Program-made: the position numbers and the translations under genes | The notes under the pieces: generated by a model | Databases searched by the model: none | The model's input: only the letters and a program-made list of their open reading frames with translations | Told to the model about the DNA's origin: nothing | Assembly: GCF_008370685.1 (NCBI RefSeq) | Contig: NZ_VTZU01000045.1 | Span: 1-56,580 of the forward strand | Reading direction: 5' to 3' | Length of the DNA stretch: 56,580 nt | Source: Aquimarina sp. RZ0 | GTDB lineage: Bacteria; Bacteroidota; Bacteroidia; Flavobacteriales; Flavobacteriaceae | Shown: positions 43,982 to 53,334 of the stretch, piece after piece | Layout of the letters: each line of letters begins with the position of its first letter | Numbering within the stretch: position 1 is the first letter of the stretch

Positions 43982-45335
43982 ATTTTCTAGTATTAGATTC
44001 TTTCATATACTTTCTTATTTTTCTTTTCTCCCAGTCTTTTCCAAATATCGGATGCCTGTCATACGCTTCTCCATAATGAAATACGAGTCCTAATCCCCAT
44101 CCTGCAATTGGGAATATTACCCAAGGAAGGCTAAAACCAGTAGTTCTGTAATTAATAAAAATCAGAAAAGGGATTACAATACAATAGGCAATGAGGCTAC
44201 CATAAAATTCCTTCATTTTTTTTACCCGTTCTTTTGCACGTTTATATTTTAAATCTTTTACAATTGCCATATCGTGCGATGTTGTCATATCCATGGATGT
44301 TATTTTTTTTGTTAATATCGGAAGTTTAGCAATAAAAGCTGTTTCCGTTTTATATACAGAGAATTCTCTCTTGGTCAGTAATCCATATCGCTGTTGCACA
44401 TTACCTAGCCCTACACCGCTACTTTGTTTGAGTACTTTTTTGGGTTGTAGATTATTTTCTACGATCAGAAAACCATCGGCTTCATAAATTTTGATATGTA
44501 ATGGCTTACCAGGCATCACGATATTATGCTTTACAGTATTTTCCAGTAAAATCTGAAGCGAGAGCGGTACTACTTTTGCTTCGGGATTTGTTGCCTGTTC
44601 TGGTATTTCAAAAATAATACTATCCTCAAACCTTAATTTAAGGAGTGTCATATATGTTTTTGCGAACTTTAATTCTTCATCTACTGTAATAAGCTCTTTA
44701 TCTTTTTGTTCTAGTACATATCGATATACTTTGGATAGGGAAGTGGTAAACTTCTGAGCCATTCGTGGATTTTCATCGATTAGTGATGTTAGCACGTTTA
44801 AACTATTAAACAAAAAATGAGGATCTAATTGATTTTTTAAAGCCGCAAATTTTGCAGAAGCTGTTCCTGCTATTATTTTTTGTTCTGTGACTTTCTTTTC
44901 CTGTAATACTTTGTAAAAATACATTGCGTGGAAGAACAGGGAAAGAGCAACAGTAAGAAGTAAAGGAAACAGGTAATCTCTAAATGATTGATCCGCAATA
45001 AACTCGTCGGGTGTTTGTTTTTTTAAAATAATTACAAAAGCTATAAATTTACATAGGGCGTATCCAATAATTGTAATAATAATAGAACCTCCTGCACCAA
45101 CAATTATTCGTTTTAATCCTTTGTTTTTCCATTCGAATTTGTAGTTAATAAATCTAAAATACAATGTATTGAGATAGCATAGACTGAAAGAATACATAAA
45201 ATTAATACCCCACCAGGTGACTGTAGAAATACTTTCTAATCTAAATCCATTACTCATTAGATTTAATAGTGCTATAAGTATTGAAACTCCCAATGAAACG
45301 GTAATAATAAACTTTATATCTTTTAGAGTATTCAT
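43974..45335 (-). CDS. LytS-type sensor histidine kinase with C-terminal 2TM domain
   Basis: The protein is 453 residues. About four N-terminal membrane helices (1-140) lead into a HisKA_7TM/His_kinase domain: LKNQLDPHFLFNSLNVLTSLIDENPRMA (phospho-His in DPHFLFN, about 173), then LQILLENTVKHNIVMPGKP (N-box) and GVGLGNVQQRYGLL (G-box). Residues about 365-453 are a full 2TM domain (KRAKERVKKMKEFYGSLIAYCIV, GWGLGLVFHYGEAYDRHPIFGKDWEKRKIRKYMKES). A kinase carrying the 2TM module suggests that free-standing 2TM proteins could bind it in the membrane. Its partner is the LytTR regulator downstream. Confidence 0.92.
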   Translation of the reverse strand: MNTLKDIKFIITVSLGVSILIALLNLMSNGFRLESISTVTWWGINFMYSFSLCYLNTLYFRFINYKFEWKNKGLKRIIVGAGGSIIITIIGYALCKFIAFVIILKKQTPDEFIADQSFRDYLFPLLLTVALSLFFHAMYFYKVLQEKKVTEQKIIAGTASAKFAALKNQLDPHFLFNSLNVLTSLIDENPRMAQKFTTSLSKVYRYVLEQKDKELITVDEELKFAKTYMTLLKLRFEDSIIFEIPEQATNPEAKVVPLSLQILLENTVKHNIVMPGKPLHIKIYEADGFLIVENNLQPKKVLKQSSGVGLGNVQQRYGLLTKREFSVYKTETAFIAKLPILTKKITSMDMTTSHDMAIVKDLKYKRAKERVKKMKEFYGSLIAYCIVIPFLIFINYRTTGFSLPWVIFPIAGWGLGLVFHYGEAYDRHPIFGKDWEKRKIRKYMKESNTRKYE

Positions 45336-45385
45336 ATATTACAGAGGTCTTATTTTTTTTAAATGTGTACTAATTTAAGTATTTA

Positions 45386-46006
45386 TCACTTACAGTTTTG
45401 TTTTACACGTTCAATTTGATCCTTACCCCAAGATGGATAAAAAGGAGTGGTAGGTTGTTCTTTATCAAAGAGTAATGCAGCTTTTTCTATCTCGGGGCAA
45501 TAAGCCTTTGGATCTTTTCCCCAGAATTTTGCACTTCCCATTTTCCATTCTGCATGATACAATATAGCTCTTGGGTTTTCTGGGTCAAGCACTTTTGCCT
45601 TTTGATACAGTTCTTCTACTTTTGGAGAAAGTGTCATTCCGTATACAGAAGGATTATGGGCAACATAGGCCGTATTGAGCATGGCTTCCATAATCATAAT
45701 TTCTGCATTGTTACTAGAGAATGTTTTGGCTTCATTCAGGTGATTTTGAGCTTTTTTCAATCTGGATTCTATTTCCTCTGCATTTTTGGTAGTAAAGGTT
45801 TTTATGATATGCACCTGTGCAGCATAGTAGTAAGGTAGCCAGTTTTCTTTTTCTGCTTTACCAATTCGCTCAAATAAATTGGCAGCCTCATCAGTTTTAT
45901 TACTACCCCAAAGTTCAAAGGCCTTACCCATGCCTTTTTCATAAGGAGTTTGAGAATGTATAGTTGTCGCTGTTAAAAAAGTTAGTAGTATGACGATGGT
46001 TTTCAT
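45386..46006 (-). CDS. Secreted TPR-like protein
   Basis: The protein is 206 residues with a signal peptide (1-19, ending TIHSQ) and helical TPR-like repeats: KAFELWGSNKTDEAANLFERIGKAEKENWLPYYYAAQVHI, RLKKAQNHLNEAKTFSSNNAEIMIMEAMLN and KAKVLDPENPRAILYHAEWKMG. The end, PFYPSWGKDQIERVKQNC, is a conserved-looking tail. It lies between the kinase gene and a TonB receptor gene on the same strand, about 100 bp from the latter. Periplasmic scaffold is the best guess. Confidence 0.72.
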   Translation of the reverse strand: MKTIVILLTFLTATTIHSQTPYEKGMGKAFELWGSNKTDEAANLFERIGKAEKENWLPYYYAAQVHIIKTFTTKNAEEIESRLKKAQNHLNEAKTFSSNNAEIMIMEAMLNTAYVAHNPSVYGMTLSPKVEELYQKAKVLDPENPRAILYHAEWKMGSAKFWGKDPKAYCPEIEKAALLFDKEQPTTPFYPSWGKDQIERVKQNCK

Positions 46007-46104
46007 AATTTGGATGTTTTAGTTTTACATTGTAAAGATCTTGCAATACTCGATTTTTAGGAATTATATCTTACCGAATTGTAACTTTTATACCTTGAAT
46101 TGTA

Positions 46105-48258
46105 TTAAAGCGTATCTAATTGATTATCCGTTTTATTATCACTGATCGTCCAGAAGAATCCTATAATAAAAAATCGATCAGCAGTAGGGCGTATGGCACG
46201 TCTATTAAAAACCCCATTACTATTAGGAGTATTTGCATATTGATAATTAAATATATTATCAGACCCCAGAACATTAGACAGGGAGAAATACACTATTTTT
46301 TGTTGACTTAATAAATAAGCCCAATTAAGATTCAAGGAATTAAACGCTTTTGTTTTTTCTCCAAGAAAATTGCGGGTGTTAGGATTTGTATAAGAACGAC
46401 CGGAGGCAAAGTTATAGGTAGCTCCAATCAGAGATTTCCAATCTTTAACCCAGTGTTTTCCTACGAGCGAAACATTATGATCAGAGGCAAAATTTGGAGT
46501 CGCACGTTCTGGATAATTTCTATACGTTCTTTCTGTATTGAGATAAGAATAACTAGCCCAGTATTCAAGATTTTTGATTGACTTATTATCACGCCAGTAC
46601 AGGTCTAGTCCTGTGGCATACCCATTGCCATTGCTGGAGTAATTACTAGAAAACTCAGGCCTTTCTGTGTCAAATTTTACCAAGCGATCATATCCTTTAT
46701 AATAAGCTTCAGCTCTTAAGGTTCGTCCATTGTTTTGATATAGGTAATTAAAAATATAATGAGACGATTTTTCCAGATCCAATGAAGTATTAAATTTAAG
46801 AATATTTTGCTGAGGCGCCTGATAGAAATCTCCATAGGCTAATGAAATTTGTGATGTGGATGATGTTTTATAAGCTAAGGAAACTCTTGGTGCTATTCTG
46901 GTATACTCCAACAATGCATTATTTGTTCCTCGAACTCCTAATTGCATAGCCAGTTTTTTACTAAAAAATATATTAGCTTCAGTAAAAACAGCAGTACTAT
47001 TATTTTGATAATTACTTTCAACTTTATCAAAAGATGGAGCTGTAACTTCTTCTGTAAAGTTTCCCAGAAATTGCTCAAATCCCATACTTAATTTAAATCG
47101 GTTGCTGAATCTTTTTCTGAGTTTACCCTTTACATGTGCGTTGTTATCATCAGTACCAACCTTAGTTTCTGTAATCTGTATATCATTATGATCATTGGCA
47201 AAGCTGGCTCCGACAGTAAGTTTCCAATCATTTCCTAATTCACCTTTATACGAGGCGTTGAGATATAGATTTCTATTAGTAAGTCCAAAATTAATTCCTT
47301 CAGGAATATTGATATCTTCTTGTATTAATTGAAAATCAGTATAGTTTAGACCTCCATAGACTTTTAATAAACCATTCTTAAATTGATGTCTATAAACAGC
47401 TTCACCTGATAGAGACTCAAAAGGCTTACTCCATTCCACGCGCTGTGAAATGATTTCCTGATATGGTTTTAGATTGAGGTAAAAAGCATTGATACTAAGT
47501 GAATTATTTTTCCATTTTTGAGTATTACCTACGCCAAGTCCCACACTTATAAAGGAGAAATCTGTTTTTTCTTGATTTGGCTCATCAATGGTGTTGAGTA
47601 ATAATACACTCGATAAAGCATCACCGTATTCTGCAGAATACCCGCCTGTAGAAAAATTAGTGCCTTTGAACAAGAAAGGAGAGAACCTTCCACGTGTAGG
47701 GATATTATTGGCGGTGGCTGTAAATGGTTGAAATACTCTAAGTCCGTCAATATAAACATTCGCTTCATTAGCATCACCACCTCGAACAAAAAGCCTGCCA
47801 TCTTCAGCCACTGTAGAAGTTCCTGGTAACGTCTGGAAAGCCCCAATATAATCTCCGGCTGCTCCCGCAGTGGTAACAATGTCCAAAGGGGTTAATACTG
47901 ATGCTTTACTATTATCACCAGCAGAGAAAGTGCCTGCATTGAGAATTACACTGCCGAGCGAGTTTACGTCCTCTTTTAATCTTACCTCTAAGTTTTTCAT
48001 AGCTGTGATGGTAGTAGTTAATGAATATGTTTCAAAAGAAAGGAAAGATATAACCAATGTGTGTTCACCGGTTTCAGAGGTAGTAAATGAAAAATTACCT
48101 TGATCATCAGTAGAACCACCGTCATAGGTTCCATCCAGATAAATATTAGCTCCGATAATTGGAGTGCCAGAGCGTTCTGTTACCGTACCAGAGATGGTTG
48201 TTTGTGAAACAGAAATTGAAGTGATGAGTAATAAAAAAAAGGATAGTAAAGATTTCAT
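46105..48258 (-). CDS. TonB-dependent outer-membrane receptor
   Basis: The protein is 717 residues with a signal peptide (1-18), a carboxypeptidase-regulatory-like domain (about 19-95: TTISGTVTERSGTPIIGANIYLDGTYDGGSTDDQGNF), a plug domain (about 100-215, containing TVAEDGRLFVRGGDANEANVYIDGLRVFQPF) and a 22-strand-type barrel ending in FFIIGFFWTISD. It transports an unidentified ligand through the outer membrane with energy from TonB. It is immediately upstream of the TPR-like gene on the same strand. Confidence 0.92.
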   Translation of the reverse strand: MKSLLSFFLLLITSISVSQTTISGTVTERSGTPIIGANIYLDGTYDGGSTDDQGNFSFTTSETGEHTLVISFLSFETYSLTTTITAMKNLEVRLKEDVNSLGSVILNAGTFSAGDNSKASVLTPLDIVTTAGAAGDYIGAFQTLPGTSTVAEDGRLFVRGGDANEANVYIDGLRVFQPFTATANNIPTRGRFSPFLFKGTNFSTGGYSAEYGDALSSVLLLNTIDEPNQEKTDFSFISVGLGVGNTQKWKNNSLSINAFYLNLKPYQEIISQRVEWSKPFESLSGEAVYRHQFKNGLLKVYGGLNYTDFQLIQEDINIPEGINFGLTNRNLYLNASYKGELGNDWKLTVGASFANDHNDIQITETKVGTDDNNAHVKGKLRKRFSNRFKLSMGFEQFLGNFTEEVTAPSFDKVESNYQNNSTAVFTEANIFFSKKLAMQLGVRGTNNALLEYTRIAPRVSLAYKTSSTSQISLAYGDFYQAPQQNILKFNTSLDLEKSSHYIFNYLYQNNGRTLRAEAYYKGYDRLVKFDTERPEFSSNYSSNGNGYATGLDLYWRDNKSIKNLEYWASYSYLNTERTYRNYPERATPNFASDHNVSLVGKHWVKDWKSLIGATYNFASGRSYTNPNTRNFLGEKTKAFNSLNLNWAYLLSQQKIVYFSLSNVLGSDNIFNYQYANTPNSNGVFNRRAIRPTADRFFIIGFFWTISDNKTDNQLDTL

Positions 48259-48518
48259 GTATGCTGTTTTCTAATGAATTAATAGTTCAAAAGTCTATTA
48301 AAAGAATAAATAGAGAAACTGAACATAGCCGAACTGTAGAAAAAGGGGGACAGATTGTGAAAAAGATTAAATGTCAAAAAAAAACCGATTAGAAAGTACT
48401 TTTTCTACTGAATTGGTTAAATAAGAAACCACAGGAATAAATCGAAAAACCATGTGTATCTTTATGATAATCAATTTCTTTTCATGTTTTTTTTGAGATA
48501 AAGTATTTTTTACATTTT

Positions 48519-48561
48519 AAACTAATAATTTAGTTGAATAATTCAACTAAATTATTAGTTT
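48519..48561. promoter_or_regulatory. Perfect 43-bp palindrome upstream of GLPGLI gene
   Basis: Two 21-bp arms (48519-48539 and 48541-48561) are perfectly complementary around one central base. It lies 24 nt before the ATG at 48585. It could be an operator or an mRNA hairpin. It overlaps the longer open frame from 48534, which argues against that upstream start. Confidence 0.75.
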
Positions 48562-48584
48562 TGTGTTTTATAATCTACAAAACA

Positions 48585-49433
48585 ATGAAAATAAAGCTAT
48601 TGTTACTCATTATTTTAATTTATTTAAAGGTTCAAAGTCAGGATTTTACCGTTCTTTATAGAGAAAATAGAGTTCCTTATCAATCAGTAGTAAAAGAGAA
48701 ATCTGATGTAAATCAAATTAATTTAAAGAATGTAAAAATTCGTTTTAACCATAAAAACAGTGATTCTATTGAGATTCAAAAGAAATTTTATAGAAAAATA
48801 GATTCTATTAATAAACTAGCCAAAGAATTACAAATAGAGAAGAAGCGACATAAAAAAATAGATACATATGAATTTATTACTGTTTTGAGGGTGAGTGGAG
48901 ACAAATCTATTTATTACCCACAAGAAAACGTAAGTAATGACACACTTATATCGACAGTTGTTTCTGCATCCGGATTACGATCCTCCAAGAAAATTATCAA
49001 CTATAATGATATGGAGGTTATCTACAAGGATTTATCCGAAAAAATACAGGTCAGTTCTTTGCAGAAACATCATTTTGACAGGAAAAAAAGAAGCTTTCTT
49101 ATCGAAGAAGAGCTACAAGATTTTAATTGGATCATTACACAAAAAACTAAAAAAATAAAAGGGTATGTATGCTATAAGGCATTACTAAAAGAATCAAACA
49201 AAAATATAGAAGCCTGGTTTACCAGAGAAATCAAAACAAGTACAGGGCCCAAAGAATATTGGGGATTACCAGGTCTTATTCTAGAAATAAGAGAGGGTAG
49301 GAGAACAGTAAGTCTTTCCAGTATTTCTATCTTTTCATCAGAATCTTTTGATATCAAACCACCAACAGAAGGCGAAAAAATAACAAGAGAAGATTTTGAA
49401 GGAGTGTCCTCTAGATTATTTGATGAATATTAA
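48585..49433 (+). CDS. GLPGLI-family protein
   Basis: The protein is about 282 residues from the ATG at 48585, chosen because MKIKLLLLIILIYLKVQSQ is a normal signal peptide; the open frame runs back to 48534 across a palindrome. The family motif is EYWGLPGLILEIREGRR (about 221-237), preceded by IKGYVCYKALL and EAWFTREIKTSTGP. GLPGLI proteins are Bacteroidota periplasmic/outer-membrane-linked proteins of unknown function, often paired with TonB receptors, as here with the divergent receptor gene. It is convergent with the NDH-2 gene. Confidence 0.87.
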   Translation: MKIKLLLLIILIYLKVQSQDFTVLYRENRVPYQSVVKEKSDVNQINLKNVKIRFNHKNSDSIEIQKKFYRKIDSINKLAKELQIEKKRHKKIDTYEFITVLRVSGDKSIYYPQENVSNDTLISTVVSASGLRSSKKIINYNDMEVIYKDLSEKIQVSSLQKHHFDRKKRSFLIEEELQDFNWIITQKTKKIKGYVCYKALLKESNKNIEAWFTREIKTSTGPKEYWGLPGLILEIREGRRTVSLSSISIFSSESFDIKPPTEGEKITREDFEGVSSRLFDEY

Positions 49434-49440
49434 TATACTA

Positions 49441-50739
49441 TCAAACTCGTTCTACCTCATTCTCTTTTTTATTCTTAAAAGGTCTCACGATTAATCGTGC
49501 GGCTTTATCATAATTAATATAATTATAGGTCCAGTTAAAAAAAGTAATAAAGCGATTCCTGAAACCTACTAAAAACCAAAGATGTATAAACATCCAAATA
49601 AACCATGCAAAAAATCCTCCGAATCTAAATTTTCCTAAATCCACAACAGCTTTATTACGGCCAATAGTTGCCATCGAGCCTTTATCAAAATACGTAAAGG
49701 GTATCATGGGCTGACCTCTAAGATGTCGTTTTAGGTTTTTTACAAGGTGATTTCCCTGTTGTATTGCGGGTTGCGCTACCATTGGGTGTCCTTTTGGATA
49801 CGCATCAGTTTCCATAAGTGCAATATCACCTAAAGCATAAATAGTATCATAACCCTCAATTTGATTAAATTGATTAACTTTATAACGATTCGCTCTGGGA
49901 ATTAATGAAGAAGCATCTATTCCAGATACGGGAGCACCTGTAACACCAGCAGACCATATAAAGGTAGCAGTTCTTAAAGATACATCGGTATTTGTAGTCA
50001 CCAGGTTGTTTTCATAATTTGTAACCTGAGTGTTTGTATAAATATTAACGCCTAATTTTTTTAAGAATTTAGTGGCCTTCTCTGAAGCGCGCGTACTCAT
50101 AGGTGGTAAAACACGATCTGCACCTTCAATCAAATGGATTTCCATTTCGGTAAAATCCATATCCGGATAATCCTTTGGTAATACATTTAGTTTTAATTCT
50201 GCAATCCCACCAGCCAATTCTACTCCGGTAGGACCAGCACCAGCCAGCACAAAACTAAGTAATTCTTTTCTTCTTTCTGGTTCAGGAGTTATCACAGCTT
50301 GCTCCAGATTTTCTAACATCAAACTACGTAAATTCAATGCCTGCGGAAGATTTTTCATTCGCATCGCATTATTTTCGATATTGGTATTCCCAAAAAAATT
50401 AGTGCGGGCACCCGTTGCAATAACAAGATAATCATAAGTAATACTACCAATACTTGTATGTACCTTTTTGTTCTCAGGATCAACAGATGTTACTTCTGTC
50501 ATCCTAAAGAATGTATTTTTACCGCGTTTTACTATTTTTCGTAATGGATACGCAATAGAATCTGGTTCTAATGAAGACGTTGATACTTGATATAATAAGG
50601 GTTGAAAAGTATGGTAGTTATGCCTGTCTAATAAAATGAGCTGTACATCTTCTTTTACCATTTTTCTGGCAAGGGCAACTCCTGCAAAACCACCTCCGAT
50701 GATAACTAATCTTGGTAAATTAGAAAAAGGGATATTCAT
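49441..50739 (-). CDS. ndh: Type II NADH dehydrogenase (NDH-2)-like FAD oxidoreductase
   Basis: The protein is 432 residues with an N-terminal FAD site GGGFAGVALARKM (about 15-27), LLDRHNYHTFQPLLYQV (about 36-52), a second nucleotide-binding site AGAGPTGVELAGGI (about 165-178) and GDIALME with GHPMVAQPAIQQG. The C-terminal hydrophobic helix FFAWFIWMFIHLWFLVGF (about 373-390) anchors it to the inner membrane. It likely oxidises NADH and reduces quinone without pumping protons. It is probably monocistronic. Confidence 0.92.
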   Translation of the reverse strand: MNIPFSNLPRLVIIGGGFAGVALARKMVKEDVQLILLDRHNYHTFQPLLYQVSTSSLEPDSIAYPLRKIVKRGKNTFFRMTEVTSVDPENKKVHTSIGSITYDYLVIATGARTNFFGNTNIENNAMRMKNLPQALNLRSLMLENLEQAVITPEPERRKELLSFVLAGAGPTGVELAGGIAELKLNVLPKDYPDMDFTEMEIHLIEGADRVLPPMSTRASEKATKFLKKLGVNIYTNTQVTNYENNLVTTNTDVSLRTATFIWSAGVTGAPVSGIDASSLIPRANRYKVNQFNQIEGYDTIYALGDIALMETDAYPKGHPMVAQPAIQQGNHLVKNLKRHLRGQPMIPFTYFDKGSMATIGRNKAVVDLGKFRFGGFFAWFIWMFIHLWFLVGFRNRFITFFNWTYNYINYDKAARLIVRPFKNKKENEVERV

Positions 50740-51042
50740 ATGTAGCTAATGTTGTTTTACAAAGATAAAGTGATAAAATCAGATACACTATAGAATAGTT
50801 ATTTTTGTTATTAAAATGATTTCATTAGCAAAAATCAATTTTTTAAACGTTTTTTTTTAAACATTTTTTTGAAATTATAAGTAAACTACTTCTAAACACG
50901 TCTAATGAGGCATTTATTAAGAAAAACAGTTCGGTTTTGAAGGAAGCCTTGAAGCATTTAAATCTTGATTATCGAGTAAAATTAATTTTTAAAGTGTAAC
51001 AGATTTGTTTTAATTTATACTTATAAAGTGTAACTAACAAAA
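50740..51042. other. Promoter region with AAAGTGTAAC direct repeat
   Basis: The region is divergent between ndh and the sigma factor gene. AAAGTGTAAC occurs at 50991-51000 and 51025-51034, spaced by 34 bp, the second ending 8 nt before the sigma-factor GTG. These may be promoter or autoregulatory elements. Nothing else is recognised. Confidence 0.4.
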
Positions 51043-51537
51043 GTGGATAAAGAATTAGAACATAGTTTTGTAACCAATCTTGAGCAAAATCAAAATATTG
51101 TGCATAAGGTTTGTAGGATATATGCCAATGATGCAGAAGCACATAATGATTTGTTTCAGGAGATTACCATACAGTTATGGAAAGCGTACCCCAAATTTAG
51201 AGGAGAAGCTAAGTTTAGTACCTGGATGTATAGAGTATCGCTTAATACAGCAATCACTTTGTATCGCAAGTCTAAAAGAAATATTAAAACATCGGATTTT
51301 GATGCAATAGATTTTAAAATTGCCGTTGAGGAATATGATGATGATGAAGAGCAGCAATTAAAATTAATGTATTCTGCAGTTAAACAATTAAACGATATTG
51401 AGAAAGCTCTGGTGTTTTTATACCTGGAGGATAAATCATATAAAGAAATAGCAGAGACTATGGGGATCTCTGAAGTAAATGCACGAGTGAAAATGAATCG
51501 AGTGAAAACAAAATTGAAAAAAATATTAAACCCATAA
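51043..51537 (+). CDS. RNA polymerase ECF-type sigma factor
   Basis: The protein is 164 residues with a GTG start. Region 2 has VHKVCRIYANDAEAHNDLFQEITIQLWKAYPKFRGEAKFSTWMYRVSLNTAI (about 20-71). Region 4 is VKQLNDIEKALVFLYLEDKSYKEIAETMGISEVNARVKMNRVKTKLKKIL (about 112-162). It directs RNA polymerase to a specific promoter set. The next gene (2 nt away) encodes a membrane protein that probably acts as its anti-sigma or sensory partner. Confidence 0.93.
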   Translation: MDKELEHSFVTNLEQNQNIVHKVCRIYANDAEAHNDLFQEITIQLWKAYPKFRGEAKFSTWMYRVSLNTAITLYRKSKRNIKTSDFDAIDFKIAVEEYDDDEEQQLKLMYSAVKQLNDIEKALVFLYLEDKSYKEIAETMGISEVNARVKMNRVKTKLKKILNP

Positions 51538-51539
51538 GC

Positions 51540-52172
51540 ATGGATGAATTAGAATTATTAAAAAGAGATTGGCAGAAGCAGGAAAAAACGCTTCCCAAAT
51601 TGACATATGATGAGATTTATAAGATGATCTTAAAGAAATCTTCATCAATTGTTAAATGGATTTTTATTATTAGCCTGTTTGAATTTGTATTAATGATAAG
51701 TCTCGAAATAATAGCCAGAGTAAATGGGACATATGACCATTATGAAGATATTGGGGTAAATGAGGTATATACAGTGCCATTATCTTTTGCTTCTTTCGGA
51801 ATATTAACTTATTTTATTATTCAATTCTATAACAATTACAGAAAGATTAGAGCAACAGATTCTGCAAAAGTGCTGATGGAAAACATTCTGAAAACAAGAA
51901 GAACGGTAAAAAAATATGTTTTTATCAATCTCTCCTTTATTACAGTCATGTTGCTATTGGTATTCGGGTATATGCTTTTTTATAGCCCGGAGTTTCAGGA
52001 AATACAAAGTGAATCCAATAAAGATATTCCAAAATATGTATTAGGGATATTATTCTTTATAGTTACCATTGTATGCGTGGGAGTAATTGCTACTATATAC
52101 TATCTCCTTTATGGGTTGTTAACCAGAAGGTTGAATAAAAACTATAAAGAATTGAAGCAATTAGAGGTGTAA
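51540..52172 (+). CDS. Membrane protein downstream of sigma factor, possible anti-sigma partner
   Basis: The protein is 210 residues: a soluble N-terminus (MDELELLKRDWQKQEKTLPKLTYDEIYKMI), four membrane helices (about 35-58, 78-98, 129-150, 164-190) and a short charged tail (RRLNKNYKELKQLEV). It lacks a recognisable ZAS zinc motif. The short soluble region followed by membrane helices and the 2-nt spacing from the sigma-factor gene fit an anti-sigma-like role; this is inferred from context. The family is not otherwise recognised. Confidence 0.72.
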   Translation: MDELELLKRDWQKQEKTLPKLTYDEIYKMILKKSSSIVKWIFIISLFEFVLMISLEIIARVNGTYDHYEDIGVNEVYTVPLSFASFGILTYFIIQFYNNYRKIRATDSAKVLMENILKTRRTVKKYVFINLSFITVMLLLVFGYMLFYSPEFQEIQSESNKDIPKYVLGILFFIVTIVCVGVIATIYYLLYGLLTRRLNKNYKELKQLEV

Positions 52173-52254
52173 ACCTGAGTTGGATTAATCCCAAGCGCGA
52201 TCCGTTTGAGTGAAATTCTGATAAGAATTTTGTATCAAAAACAAGCGTTTTGGG

Positions 52255-52334
52255 GTTTAAAAACCTTTCTTGATACACTTTTCCTTTGTCCAAGCGCTTG
52301 GATTAGTGGTTTTTAATCTGCTACATTAATAATC
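52255..52334. repeat. Dispersed repeat, uninterrupted copy
   Basis: It matches the split repeat at 42661-42965: about 75% over 50 nt on the left half and 26 of 27 nt on the right half (52308-52334 against 42939-42965). It lies in the gap after the sigma-partner gene. The wider area (52180-52310) also has GGATTAATCCCAAGCGC facing GCGCTTGGATTAG, a possible stem. Confidence 0.55.
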
Positions 52335-52420
52335 GAAACTCAGTCGTTGCATAGTGTAGTAAAAATAGAGGTCTCTAGAGTGTATTCAGTTTTGATTGCT
52401 TAGTCTTACCAAACATCTTT

Positions 52421-52999
52421 TTATTTCAGTAGTTGTGTGATATATACGATTACAAATATCCATCCGGTATATAAGGCGGTATATGCCAGAGAATAAACTG
52501 TCGAAATTCCAATATCTCCTTTTGTATCTGAGGATTTAGTGAACACAAATTTTAGTGCTCTAAAGAAAACCCAATACATCATTGCTAATAAGATGAAAAT
52601 CGAAATCCAAAAAACTGCTTCCAGAAAAATCAATAAGATGGCAAAAAGGATGGTCATTCCAATCCAGAGAATTACAGAAACTACGATTCCATCGATTCCA
52701 TCTCCGACATCTATAGTTGGTAAGTCAGGTATAGTTCCGGATTGAGAGATTATATCTCCGGTTTTGAAGTTTCTGAACTTTGAGAAGTTGTCTATTAATC
52801 CAATTCCTTTATAAAGTCCATAGACCATAAACAAAAATAGGGCAGTAGCTATAATTGATAACGAAATGTAGAAATTAGAAGTCAAACTCCGACTATAATT
52901 TATTCCAGTAAGATAAACCGTCAGCATTGTAATTACGATTACAACCAGAGACACAATAAAAACTGATTTTCCTTTAAGGTATGTTTGTTTAACGTTCAA
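52421..52999 (-). CDS. Multi-pass membrane protein of unknown function
   Basis: The protein is 192 residues with four membrane helices (about 12-32, 42-62, 105-145 split by a short loop, 168-190). The middle loop GDIISQSGTIPDLPTIDVGDGIDGIVVSV is Gly/Asp-rich. It has no signal peptide cleavage site and no recognised domain. It is on the minus strand alone, with its own upstream gap. Confidence 0.6.
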   Translation of the reverse strand: MNVKQTYLKGKSVFIVSLVVIVITMLTVYLTGINYSRSLTSNFYISLSIIATALFLFMVYGLYKGIGLIDNFSKFRNFKTGDIISQSGTIPDLPTIDVGDGIDGIVVSVILWIGMTILFAILLIFLEAVFWISIFILLAMMYWVFFRALKFVFTKSSDTKGDIGISTVYSLAYTALYTGWIFVIVYITQLLK

Positions 53000-53334
53000 T
53001 ACTTTGTAATATGTATCTATTGTAAAACCTAATGATTCTATTTATTAGTACTTGGTTAAAGATATAAATATTAAGGGCTACTAGTGCTTATTTTATCAAA
53101 ATGTAGCTGTATTTTCCCCTCATACTGGATATCAATAGCATTCTTTATAAGACTTTTTGAACTGTGTTTTCAGGCAAGCATACTTCTCAACAGTGGATAA
53201 AAAAACAGGGAAAAAATAGTTAGTTAAAAGTTTTTTAGTACTTTAGAGAGACTAAATTAGTCGTCGTCACCCTATAACTGATTTTTTTTTTCAGCTATGG
53301 GGTGATTTGTTATAAATAATAAGCTAATGAACCG
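53000..53334. other. Gap of 335 bp without recognised feature
   Basis: AT-rich sequence with no coding frame of note. It must hold promoters for the divergent membrane-protein gene and for the HhH gene. No repeat or strong hairpin was identified. Confidence 0.4.
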
